Assembly: GCF_017874715.1 (NCBI RefSeq)
Contig: NZ_JAGGLR010000001.1
Coordinates: 62,001-126,000, forward strand
DNA length: 64,000 nucleotides
Reading direction: 5' to 3'
Source of the DNA: Streptomyces iranensis
Lineage (GTDB): Bacteria; Actinomycetota; Actinomycetes; Streptomycetales; Streptomycetaceae
This document shows, one piece after another, positions 53,431 to 61,022 of the stretch. Position numbers and translations under genes: made by a program. Numbering within the stretch: position 1 is the stretch's first letter; each line of letters starts with the position of its first letter. Below the pieces are notes generated by a model that saw only the letters and a list, made by a program, of their open reading frames with translations, had not been told where the DNA came from and did no database searches.

Positions 53431-53906
53431 GGGTTTCGGGCAGAGCCCTGTGCGCAGGGGCGCGGCTCACCTAGGCCTGGTGGCTTTTGAGCATGGGTCC
53501 GGAGGTGGGGGCGGGGCGCCGCCGCCGGCCGCCGGGCCGATGGGATGTCGGGGTCGTGGCGGCTCGGCGACGTGGGAGGAGCGGCTCTCTGTCCGGAGTG
53601 CGGACCGGCGGGCCCCGGGGCGGCCCCTCCGGGGTACCTCTGCAAAAAACGCTTGATCTGAAGCAACTAATTTGTCAGGCAATTCCGAGAGGGGTACCCC
53701 ACCCCGGGTCATCCGGAAGACGGTCCGGCCCCGGCCCCCGATCGACCCGCCAGTCCGGCAACGCTCCTGGCCCCCGAGCAAGGACGCCGCCACCGGGCCC
53801 CGCCCCCACCGGCCCGGCGCCCGGCGACGAGGGCCGGGCCCCCACCCGCCGACCCATGCTCAAATGCGCCGAAGGCGCGAAACGGCGCCGCACCCGACCG
53901 AGCCGC
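53431..53906. other. Long convergent intergenic region with an AT-rich island
   Basis: About 475 bases between udh and the isochorismatase-like gene, with no convincing gene. At 53641-53686 the sequence drops to about half AT (AAAAAACGCTTGATCTGAAG, then CAACTAATTTGTCAGG). The island is flanked by GGGGTACCTC (53631) and GAGGGGTACCCC (53689), an imperfect inverted repeat. The rest is very GC-rich without clear structure. Confidence 0.6.
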
Positions 53907-54470
53907 TCAGCCCGCCTTCCGGGCCCACTCCTCCACCGTCGTGACCTCGGCCTGCGACGGAAACACCTTCTCGATGAGCAGCCGGTGGACCTCCGGGTCC
54001 GGGTCGTAGCAGGCGTCGGACAGCACCGTGAGCCGGAAGTCCAGGTCGGCGGCCTGGCGCAGGGTGGACAGGACGACGCCGCCGGTCGCGACGCCGGTCA
54101 GGACGAGATGGGTGATGTCGCCGGACCGCAGCACCACGTCCAGGTCACTGCCGGCGAACGCGCTGACCCGCCGCTTGGTGACCACGACCTCGTCCGGCCG
54201 GGGCGCCACACCGGCGTGGATGGCGATCTTGGGGTCGTCCTCGGTGTAGAGGCCCGGCGGCAGGGAGCCCATGATCTTGTTACGGGCCGAGGCCTCGGGA
54301 CGGCCGGAGCGGAAGCCGATGGCGACGTACACGACGGGGATTCCGGCGTCACGGGCCGCGTCGACCGCGCGGCTCACGCGCGGCACATAGTCGAGGTCCT
54401 GGACGCGGGCCACGATGCCCTCCTGGACGTCCATCACGAGCAGGGCCGTCTTGTTCGCGTTCATGTTCAT
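53907..54470 (-). CDS. Isochorismatase-like hydrolase without the nucleophilic cysteine
   Basis: Protein of 187 residues with the isochorismatase fold. Asp14 (LLVMDVQEG) and Lys99 (VVTKRRVSAF) of the catalytic triad are present. Where cysteine hydrolases have GVATNVCVEST, this protein reads GVATGGVVLST, with Val132 at the cysteine position. It therefore resembles true isochorismatases, which also lack the cysteine, or is inactive. The ATG overlaps the MFS stop (ATGA), last gene of a MarR-MFS-hydrolase operon. Confidence 0.85.
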   Translation of the reverse strand: MNMNANKTALLVMDVQEGIVARVQDLDYVPRVSRAVDAARDAGIPVVYVAIGFRSGRPEASARNKIMGSLPPGLYTEDDPKIAIHAGVAPRPDEVVVTKRRVSAFAGSDLDVVLRSGDITHLVLTGVATGGVVLSTLRQAADLDFRLTVLSDACYDPDPEVHRLLIEKVFPSQAEVTTVEEWARKAG

Positions 54471-55900
54471 GAAGCCTTTCGTCGCGCGGAAGAGGAATCG
54501 TCGGAACCGATACGGCCCAGCGAGCGGTCCACGAGCGTCAGCGCCAGACACAGACCGGTGATGGCGAGCATGAACCAGGCCAGGCCGTGCAGCCCGCCGG
54601 TGTCGGCGCGGGCGCCGAAGAAGGCGCCGTTGGCGCTGGAGGCGACGATCGCGCCGAGGTAGAAGAAGGTGCGGAGCAGCCCCGCGGAGGAGCCCATCCG
54701 CTCCGGATCGGCCTGGTGGTACACCGCGTTCTGCAGGGCGAGGTTGATCAGCCCCTGCGGTACGCCGAAGACAAGCCCGACGACGATCAGCAGCCATATC
54801 GCGCTGTGCGGCTGGAGCGGGAGCAGCAGGGCGCAGCCGACGATCTGCCCCACGGCCCCCACCAGCAGCTTGCCGCGCACGGCGGCGCGGCGGCCGGTGG
54901 CGGTGGACACCGCGATCCCGGTCAGGAACAGGGGCAGTTGGGCGAGCCCCGCCTGGGAGGCCGTCAGCCCCCGGCCGTCCTGGAGCCACTGGGTGTAGCC
55001 GTACAGAAAGACATACAAGACGACGGAGAAGAGGAGCGCGCGGGCGTAGGTGAGCAGCAGGGGCAGATTGCCGCCGAACACCCGCAGATCGATGAACGGC
55101 TCCGCCGCGCGCAGCTCCCGGACCATGAACCCGGCCGCCGCCACCGCCATCAGCACCGGCAGATACCACCGATCGGCTCGGGGCTCCATCAGGAACAGCA
55201 GCAGCGAGACGAGCATGGCGGCGAACAGCGCCATGCCGATCAGATCCAGCCGGACGCGCTCATCGGTGCGCTCCGCCAGGGGCCGCTCCTTCGGCAGACG
55301 CAGGGCGCCGAGGATCAGACCGGCCGCCGCCAGCGGGATGTTGACGGCGAGCGTGCTGCGCCAGCCGCCCAGCCCGATCAGCAGTCCGCCCAGGGGCGGG
55401 CCGATGACCGCGATGGTCTGACTGGCGACCGCGAGGGTGGCGAGTATTGCGGCGGGGCTCTCCTGGCCGGTCCGCCGGGCCTCCCCCCGGATGAGGTACA
55501 TCGAGGCCGGATAGCCCGCGCAGGTGCCGAACCCGAGCACCACCCGCGCGACGATCAGTGTCCCCAGGTTGGGCGCGAGGAGACCGATCAGCCCCGCGAT
55601 CCCGGTCAGCGTCGCCCCGGCGAGGAAGAGGCGGCGCGGCCCGTAGAGGTCGATCAGCCGGCCCATGACCGGCTGGCCTATCGAGGTGGCCAGATAGAGC
55701 GCGGAGACCAGCCAGGCCGTCTGCGACGGCGGCGCCCCGAACGCGGCGCCGATCGGCACCAACGACACCGAGATGATGGAGGAGTTGACGGGGTTCAGTA
55801 CCGAACCCAGCATCATCGGCGCGAGCAGCCTCCGATCGAAGGCGCTCCCCGCGTCCGCCGCCGTGCCCTTTCCCTTTCGTCGCGTGAGCCGCTCGATCAT
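54467..55900 (-). CDS. MFS drug/solute transporter, 14-TM DHA2-like
   Basis: Membrane protein of 477 residues with 12-14 predicted helices. Motifs: LNPVNSSIISVSLVPIG in helix 1, GRLIDLYGPRR (MFS motif A) and GPPLGGLLIGLGGWRSTLAVNIPL (motif C-like). This set fits the EmrB/QacA-type drug/proton antiporters. The ATG at 55900 overlaps the MarR stop as ATGA. Regulation by the MarR protein is therefore likely. Confidence 0.9.
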   Translation of the reverse strand: MIERLTRRKGKGTAADAGSAFDRRLLAPMMLGSVLNPVNSSIISVSLVPIGAAFGAPPSQTAWLVSALYLATSIGQPVMGRLIDLYGPRRLFLAGATLTGIAGLIGLLAPNLGTLIVARVVLGFGTCAGYPASMYLIRGEARRTGQESPAAILATLAVASQTIAVIGPPLGGLLIGLGGWRSTLAVNIPLAAAGLILGALRLPKERPLAERTDERVRLDLIGMALFAAMLVSLLLFLMEPRADRWYLPVLMAVAAAGFMVRELRAAEPFIDLRVFGGNLPLLLTYARALLFSVVLYVFLYGYTQWLQDGRGLTASQAGLAQLPLFLTGIAVSTATGRRAAVRGKLLVGAVGQIVGCALLLPLQPHSAIWLLIVVGLVFGVPQGLINLALQNAVYHQADPERMGSSAGLLRTFFYLGAIVASSANGAFFGARADTGGLHGLAWFMLAITGLCLALTLVDRSLGRIGSDDSSSARRKAS

Positions 55901-56355
55901 GCGCGGCTGAGCCGGTCCAGCAGGGCCAGCGCCTCGAGGATGGTCTCCCGTTCCGCTTCCGTATAGCCGCTCTCCAGCGCCCGCGCGAGCCATTCCTCGC
56001 CCGCCCGCCGCTTGTCGTCCAGGAACGCGCTGCCGGTCTCGCTCACCGAGACCAGTTGCCGCCGCCCGTCGTCGGGATCGGGGCGCCGCCGGATCAGCCC
56101 GCGCTCGTCCAGCACGGCGAGCGTGGCCGCCATCGACTGCGGCCTTACGCGCTCGGCCGCCGCCAGCGCGCTGGCCGAGGCGGGGCCCTCCTTGCTGAGC
56201 CTGCTGAGCGCGGACGTCTGCGAGGGGGTGAGTTCCTCGAGGTCGTACGTCTCCTTGATCCGCCGCCGCAACCGGCCGATCACTACGCGGATCTCATGCG
56301 CGGCGCGCACGGTGGACTCGGACATGCCACCAGGGGTCTCTGCCATGCCCCGCAC
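55897..56355 (-). CDS. MarR-family transcriptional regulator
   Basis: Protein of about 152 residues with the winged helix-turn-helix of MarR (LTPSQTSALSRLSKEGPASASALAAAERVRPQSMAATLAVL, quoted in part) and the wing RRRPDPDDGRRQLVSV. It probably represses its own operon with the MFS pump and responds to a small phenolic or lipophilic ligand. The GTG at 56355 has AAGGA six bases upstream; an ATG at 56346 and a longer frame are alternatives. A palindrome overlaps the region just upstream. Confidence 0.88.
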   Translation of the reverse strand: MRGMAETPGGMSESTVRAAHEIRVVIGRLRRRIKETYDLEELTPSQTSALSRLSKEGPASASALAAAERVRPQSMAATLAVLDERGLIRRRPDPDDGRRQLVSVSETGSAFLDDKRRAGEEWLARALESGYTEAERETILEALALLDRLSRA

Positions 56356-56382
56356 GATATTTCCTTCAGTCCAGGCTGTCCA

Positions 56383-56395
56383 GTTCACACTGAAC
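56383..56395. promoter_or_regulatory. Probable MarR operator
   Basis: GTTCACACTGAAC (arms GTTCA/TGAAC) sits inside a longer imperfect palindrome (CTGTCCAGTT...AACAGTCTGG) 28 bases upstream of the MarR gene start. Its position fits autorepression. Confidence 0.55.
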
Positions 56396-56415
56396 AGTCT
56401 GGGCTGTCTATCTGT

Positions 56416-56442
56416 CCGGCTATCCCGCTATCCGGCTATCCG
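56416..56442. repeat. 8-bp tandem repeat over the SDR stop codon
   Basis: CGGCTATC-CCGCTATC-CGGCTATC-CGG: three and a half copies, the last including the TAG stop of the minus-strand SDR gene (56436-56438). Confidence 0.75.
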
Positions 56443-57401
56443 GTGAAGGCGTCGACCCCTGTCAGCTCGGCCGACAGCGTCCACAGCCGCGCGGCCCGCT
56501 CCGGATCGGTGGCCCAGACGCTCACCCCACTGCCCAGTTCGGTCCCCTCCGACGCGGGCTCGGCGATGTCGCAGTCCTCGCAGTACACCCCGCCCATGCC
56601 CGCGAGCCGCGGCGAGGTCGCCGCCCAGACCTGGGTGGCCGCCCCCTCCTCGGGTGCCTTCCAGCCGGCGTTGGTGGGGCTGGCCTCGATCGTCTCACTC
56701 AGCTCCGCCAGTTCCTCCGGGGACATGTGGCGCCCCAACTGGGTGGCGATCGTGCCGGGATGCACGGAGAACGCCCGCACACCGGCGTTCCGCCCCAGCG
56801 CGTCGAGGTGCAGCGCGAACAGGGCGTTGGCCGTCTTCGCCTGCCCATACGCCTGCCACTTGTCGTAGGCGTGTCGCTCGAAGTGGGGGTCGTCCCAGTG
56901 GATGTCCGAGAGCTGGTGCCCATTGGAGGAGACCGACACCACGCGTGCGCCACCGCCGCGCGCGATGGCGGGCCACAGCCGGTTGACCAGGGCGTAGTGG
57001 CCCAGGTGATTGATCGCGAACTGGGCTTCCCAGCCGGGGCCCACCCGGGTTTCGGGCGCGGCCATGATCCCGGCGTTGTTGACCAGGATGTCGATATCGC
57101 GACTGGACGCGAGGAATTCCTCCGTGAAGGCCCGAACGCTGTCCAGGTCCGCGAGGTCCATCCCGGCGACCTCCACGCCCCCGATCCCGCCGAGCGCCTC
57201 GACGGCGGTCGAGCGCCGCCGCGCGGGCACGACGACGCGGGCCCCCGCACCGGCGAGAGCCCGCGTCGTCTCCAGCCCGAGCCCCGAATAACCCCCGGTC
57301 ACGAGCGCGAGCTTCCCGGACAGGTCGATGCCCGCGAGGACGTCACTCGTCGTACTGCGCACCCCGAAACCGGAGCCGATCGCATGCTGTTTGGTCGTCA
57401 T
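56436..57401 (-). CDS. Short-chain dehydrogenase/reductase
   Basis: Classical SDR of 321 residues. Cofactor motif TGGYSGLG (35-42), NNAG (about 108-111), the catalytic Ser in VSVSSNG, and YGQAK (Tyr/Lys) are all present. Its length and the MAAPETRVGPGWEAQFAINHLGHYAL segment resemble the retinol-dehydrogenase/oxidoreductase group with NADP. The substrate is unknown. It lies upstream of the convergent TetR gene on the same strand, after a 64-base gap. Confidence 0.87.
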   Translation of the reverse strand: MTTKQHAIGSGFGVRSTTSDVLAGIDLSGKLALVTGGYSGLGLETTRALAGAGARVVVPARRRSTAVEALGGIGGVEVAGMDLADLDSVRAFTEEFLASSRDIDILVNNAGIMAAPETRVGPGWEAQFAINHLGHYALVNRLWPAIARGGGARVVSVSSNGHQLSDIHWDDPHFERHAYDKWQAYGQAKTANALFALHLDALGRNAGVRAFSVHPGTIATQLGRHMSPEELAELSETIEASPTNAGWKAPEEGAATQVWAATSPRLAGMGGVYCEDCDIAEPASEGTELGSGVSVWATDPERAARLWTLSAELTGVDAFTG

Positions 57402-57465
57402 GCCGGGAACGTACGGTTTCGAGTGCGCTCAAGGTCAAACAACGCGCTCGGGTGATGCGCCCGGG

Positions 57466-58044
57466 TCAGGCCGCCCTGGCCCGCTCCAGCGCCCGCAGGG
57501 CCAGCTCACGCGCGGTGCCGACCGGATCGGCGACCACCGAGAGCCCGTTCAGCACCGTGGCCCCCTCGTGGAGGAGCAGCAGCTCGTCCGCCAGCTCGTC
57601 GGGGGGCGTCACGCCCGCCTCCTCGCACAGCTGCCGCAGATAGCCCCGCAGCCAGTGCTTCTGGTCGGCGATCACCTGCCGGGCCGGATGCGCGGCGTCC
57701 GGCAGTTCGGCCGCCGCGTTGACGAAGCCGCAGCCGCGCGGGTTCTCGCGGCGCACCCACTGCGCGAGCGCGTCGAACGTGGCCAGGGCGCGATCCGCCG
57801 GGGGCGACTTCTCGACCTCGGCGGTGAGCCACGCCCGCCACCGCTCATCGCGCTCCCGCAGATACGCGGCGACCAGCGTTTCCTTCGAGCCGAAGCGGTC
57901 GTACAGCGTCTTCTTGGTGACTCCGGCGCGCTTGGCGATCAGATCCACGCCGACCGCGTTGATGCCCTGCCCGTAGAAGAGCTCGGCGGCGGTGTCGAGG
58001 ATGCGGCGCGCGGCGGGGGTGAGCACTCCCGTAGGCGCTTCCAT
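57466..58044 (-). CDS. TetR/AcrR-family repressor
   Basis: Protein of 192 residues. The N-terminal helix-turn-helix is TAAELFYGQGINAVGVDLIAKRAGVTKKTLYDRFGSKETLV (quoted in part; about 18-58). The C-terminal domain resembles the group with RGCGFVNAAAELPD. It is divergent from a DMT-family transporter gene, and the space between holds two well-matched operator arms. It therefore very probably represses both genes. Confidence 0.9.
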   Translation of the reverse strand: MEAPTGVLTPAARRILDTAAELFYGQGINAVGVDLIAKRAGVTKKTLYDRFGSKETLVAAYLRERDERWRAWLTAEVEKSPPADRALATFDALAQWVRRENPRGCGFVNAAAELPDAAHPARQVIADQKHWLRGYLRQLCEEAGVTPPDELADELLLLHEGATVLNGLSVVADPVGTARELALRALERARAA

Positions 58045-58069
58045 GCCGTGATCACCTCCGGGTGAAGGG

Positions 58070-58128
58070 TTGACGTGTATACCGATCTGTTTAGTCTAGT
58101 GGATGAGGGAGTAAACAGACCGGTATAC
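58070..58128 (+). promoter_or_regulatory. Transporter promoter overlapped by a 16-bp inverted-repeat TetR operator
   Basis: GTATACCGATCTGTTT (58077-58092) and AAACAGACCGGTATAC (58113-58128) pair with one mismatch, 20 bases apart. The left arm fills the spacer between TTGACG (58070-58075) and TAGTCT (58092-58097), a good -35/-10 pair. Each arm itself resembles a TetR site (ACCGGTCTGTTT-like). Binding would block the DMT transporter promoter. Confidence 0.82.
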
Positions 58129-58174
58129 CTGGAACGAACGAACCCGGAACCCCGAGCAGAACGAGGAACACCCC

Positions 58175-59110
58175 ATGCCCGTCAGCGCCGCCGTCACCGC
58201 CATCGGTCTCGTCGTGATGTGGAGCTCCGGCTTCATCGGAGCCGAGCTCGGCACCCGGGAGGCCCCCGCCGACACCCTGCTGATGTGGCGCTTCCTCGCG
58301 GCGGCGGCGGTCCTGGGCGGCGCCTGGGCGCTGCTGAGGCGCCGCAGACTGCGTCCGCGCGCCGTGGCCGAGCAGGCGGTGATCGGAGCGCTCTCGCAGG
58401 GCGGCTATCTCGGCGGGATCGTCTGGGCGGTCGGGCTCGGCGTGCCGTCCGGCACCGCCGCGCTGATCGCCGCGTTGCAGCCGCTCGCGGCGGGCGCGCT
58501 GGCCGGGCGGCTGCTCGGGGAGACGGTCAGCCCGCGCCAGTGGGCGGGGCTGGCCATCGGCCTCGGCGGGGTCGCGCTCGTCGTACAGAGCGATCTGTCG
58601 GCGGGCCCGGCCGCCCCGGCGTGGGCGTACGGGCTGCCCTTCGCCGCCATGGCGGCGCTGCTGGCCGCGAGCTTCCTGGAACGCAGGGTGCGGACGCCGC
58701 TCGACCCCATGGACGCCATACCGCTGCACTGCCTGGTGAGCGCCGTGCTGTTCACCGGGGTCGCCGTGGCCGGAGGCCATGCCGCGCCCCCGGCGGGCGG
58801 GGGCTTCTGGGCCGCCGTGGCCTGGACGGTGCTGCTCTCCACGGTCGGCGGCTACGGCTTCTACTGGCTGAGCCTGCGCCGCAACGGCGTCACCCGCACC
58901 AGCGCGCTGATCTACCTCACGCCCCCGACCACGCTGGTGTGGGCGTACGCGATGTTCGGGGACGCGCCCGGGTGGACGGCCCTCGCGGGCATGGCGGTGT
59001 GCGTGATGGGGGTGACGGCGGCCACCGTACGCCGCCGCCCCGACCGGTCAGCGCAGCTCGCGGAGGATCCAGTCCGTGATCGAGCGGTGTCGCGGGTGCC
59101 AGCCGAGTAG
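58175..59110 (+). CDS. EamA/DMT-family transporter
   Basis: Membrane protein of 311 residues with ten helices in two EamA repeats (first from VTAIGLVVMWSSGFIGAELG, second from AYGLPFAAMAALLAASFLERR). Members export amino acids, metabolites or drugs. Control by the divergent TetR gene suggests efflux of its ligand. The last 20 residues are coded over the 3' end of the convergent epimerase gene (63-base overlap). Confidence 0.88.
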   Translation: MPVSAAVTAIGLVVMWSSGFIGAELGTREAPADTLLMWRFLAAAAVLGGAWALLRRRRLRPRAVAEQAVIGALSQGGYLGGIVWAVGLGVPSGTAALIAALQPLAAGALAGRLLGETVSPRQWAGLAIGLGGVALVVQSDLSAGPAAPAWAYGLPFAAMAALLAASFLERRVRTPLDPMDAIPLHCLVSAVLFTGVAVAGGHAAPPAGGGFWAAVAWTVLLSTVGGYGFYWLSLRRNGVTRTSALIYLTPPTTLVWAYAMFGDAPGWTALAGMAVCVMGVTAATVRRRPDRSAQLAEDPVRDRAVSRVPAE

Positions 59111-59959
59111 CTCGCGGGCGCGGCGCGCCCGTACGCGGCTGTTGGAACCCAGGGCGTGCCGGGCGAACCGGGGGTCCCAGACGTTGTCCGGCGCGTCGGG
59201 GTCCCAGGGGCGGGGGCCGGGCAGGCCGAGGGAGCGGGCGATGGCCCCGGCGATCGCGCCGAACGACTCCTCCCCGTTCTCCACGAAGCAGAAGGTGCCC
59301 GGAGGCGCCTTCTCCAGCGCGAGGAGGTACAGGTCGGCGACGTCGTCGACATGGACGGTGGACCAGATGTTGCGGCCGGGTCCGACATGGCGGACCACTC
59401 CCCCGGCGCGGGCCTGCCGGACCAGTGCGGCGATCAGGACGCTGTCCCGGCCAAGGCCCCGCCCGTGCCCGTAGATCAGGCTGTCGCACAGCACCGCCGA
59501 CCGTACGCCCCGTTCGGCCGCGCTCAGGACCAGGCGGTCGATGGCGACCCGGGCCGCGCGGATGGGGTGGTCGGGCTCCCAGGCCGATCCCGGGTCGAGG
59601 ACGTCCTCGCCGTGGACCACCTCGGACGCCTCGCCCTCCGTGCCGGTGCCAACCGTGCTGGAGCCGCTGGTGTGGATCAGCGGCTTGCCCGATCCGGCCA
59701 GCGCGGCGATGAGCGTCTCCACGGCGGCGCGGTGGTCGCTGTCGGCCGCGTTGACCACGGCGTCGGCGCGGTGGGCGTGCGCGGCGAGGAGGTCCGTGTC
59801 GTCGAGTGAACCCACCACGGGCTCGATGCCCAGCCTGGCGAGTTGTTCGGCCTTGGCCGGATCGCGGGTCAGACCGCTGACGTGGTGACCTGCCTGGCGG
59901 AGGCGGACGGCGACGGTGCCGCCGATATAGCCGCTCGCGCCGGTGAGGAAGACATGCAT
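59048..59959 (-). CDS. NAD-dependent epimerase/dehydratase family protein
   Basis: Extended-SDR protein of 303 residues. Rossmann motif GASGYIGG (7-14), followed by IHTSGSSTVG and the STVHVDDVADLYLLALE segment. The usual YxxxK is not obvious: where it would lie the sequence has IRAARVAIDR. This resembles the atypical SDRs of the SDR_a5 or NmrA-like sort rather than true epimerases. The ATG at 59959 has GAGAGG upstream. Its 3' end overlaps the DMT gene tail to tail. Confidence 0.8.
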   Translation of the reverse strand: MHVFLTGASGYIGGTVAVRLRQAGHHVSGLTRDPAKAEQLARLGIEPVVGSLDDTDLLAAHAHRADAVVNAADSDHRAAVETLIAALAGSGKPLIHTSGSSTVGTGTEGEASEVVHGEDVLDPGSAWEPDHPIRAARVAIDRLVLSAAERGVRSAVLCDSLIYGHGRGLGRDSVLIAALVRQARAGGVVRHVGPGRNIWSTVHVDDVADLYLLALEKAPPGTFCFVENGEESFGAIAGAIARSLGLPGPRPWDPDAPDNVWDPRFARHALGSNSRVRARRARELLGWHPRHRSITDWILRELR

Positions 59960-60066
59960 GGGGTCGGTGCCTCTCTTACGGGTGAGCCTCTTTGACCGAG
60001 TCAGCCCGCAGAATCGACCGGGATCCGAGGGATCCCCAACGGGGTTTGCCGCGACGGCAAATGCCG

Positions 60067-60900
60067 TCAGCCGCACTGCCAGGTGAACAGGGCCTTCTCG
60101 AAACGGCCCGCGGCGAGGTCGTCGGGGCGGATCAGCCAGTACAGCGCGCCGCAGTCGCCCCACATCATGTCCACGTCCTCATCGGAGTCGAACTGCGCGA
60201 GCAGCACCCAGCGCCCCGCCTCCTCCTCGAGCCGCGGGTCCTCCCAGGACACGTCCCGCCCGCCCAGCGCGCCATGGGCCACCACGGTCTCCACCGCGCC
60301 CTGAATGGACTGGGCGTGGCCGCCGATCTGATGGGCGACACCGCTCTGGTGGCCCCATATCGCCCTCGTGAACGCGTCCGGGAACGCGTCCTCGCCGAAC
60401 GCCGCGGTCAGCGCGGGCAGATCGAAGTCGGGGGCGCTCGGGCCGACCCGGACGGTCAGCGCCACCTCCGGGTACAGGGTGAGACCGGCCGGTGCGGGCC
60501 GTTCGGGCGCGCCGGCGGGCGCGGGCGGGAGGTGGAGCACCCGGGCGCCGGCCCAGGTGTCCGGGTCGGCGGTGTCGACCACCGCGTCATAGTCCTCGTC
60601 GCCGTAGTAGAAGAAGGCCAGGCGGCCGTCGGCGGGCAGCGGTATGTCCAGCTCCTCCCGGGGCAGCGCGGCGCAGTCCACCTCCGCCACGAACGCCAGC
60701 GGGCCGTGCCCCTCCCACACCGGCCAGTCCGTGCCCTCGGGCAGCCGGGGCAGTCCGCCGAGCCGGCCGATGACCGGATCGGCCGCCCCGGCCCGGCGGA
60801 GGTGGGCGGCCGGGCGCAGCAGCCCGGTCCAGCGGTCGGCGAGGTCGGCGGGCAGGTGGGTGCGGGCCAGGGTGGGCAGCGCGTCGGGCTCGGTCGTCAT
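60067..60900 (-). CDS. DUF1963 (YwqG-like) family protein
   Basis: Soluble acidic protein of about 277 residues. GGLPRLPEGTDWPVWEG, PLAFVAEVDCAALP and GDCGALYWLIRPDDLAAGRFEKALFTWQC (quoted in part) mark the YwqG family of unknown function, which often goes with SMI1/KNR4-type and toxin-immunity genes in other bacteria. Nothing toxin-like is next to it here. The ATG at 60900 is preferred; 60909 is possible. It is divergent from the TerD gene. Confidence 0.85.
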   Translation of the reverse strand: MTTEPDALPTLARTHLPADLADRWTGLLRPAAHLRRAGAADPVIGRLGGLPRLPEGTDWPVWEGHGPLAFVAEVDCAALPREELDIPLPADGRLAFFYYGDEDYDAVVDTADPDTWAGARVLHLPPAPAGAPERPAPAGLTLYPEVALTVRVGPSAPDFDLPALTAAFGEDAFPDAFTRAIWGHQSGVAHQIGGHAQSIQGAVETVVAHGALGGRDVSWEDPRLEEEAGRWVLLAQFDSDEDVDMMWGDCGALYWLIRPDDLAAGRFEKALFTWQCG

Positions 60901-61022
60901 GCGGACCATGATGGCGGGGGCAACCGACAGCAGCACCGGGCCGACTCTGGCGGGGCAGGTCACGGGAGAAGTCACTCCGCAGGTCAAGGAACCGTAAAGC
61001 GGGGACGTTCGTTACCCCGGGC

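Noticed and set aside
53487..54662. Plus-strand frame across the intergenic region and isochorismatase-like gene
   Set aside because: Arg/Pro-rich translation typical of antisense GC-rich sequence; the minus strand holds a recognisable hydrolase.
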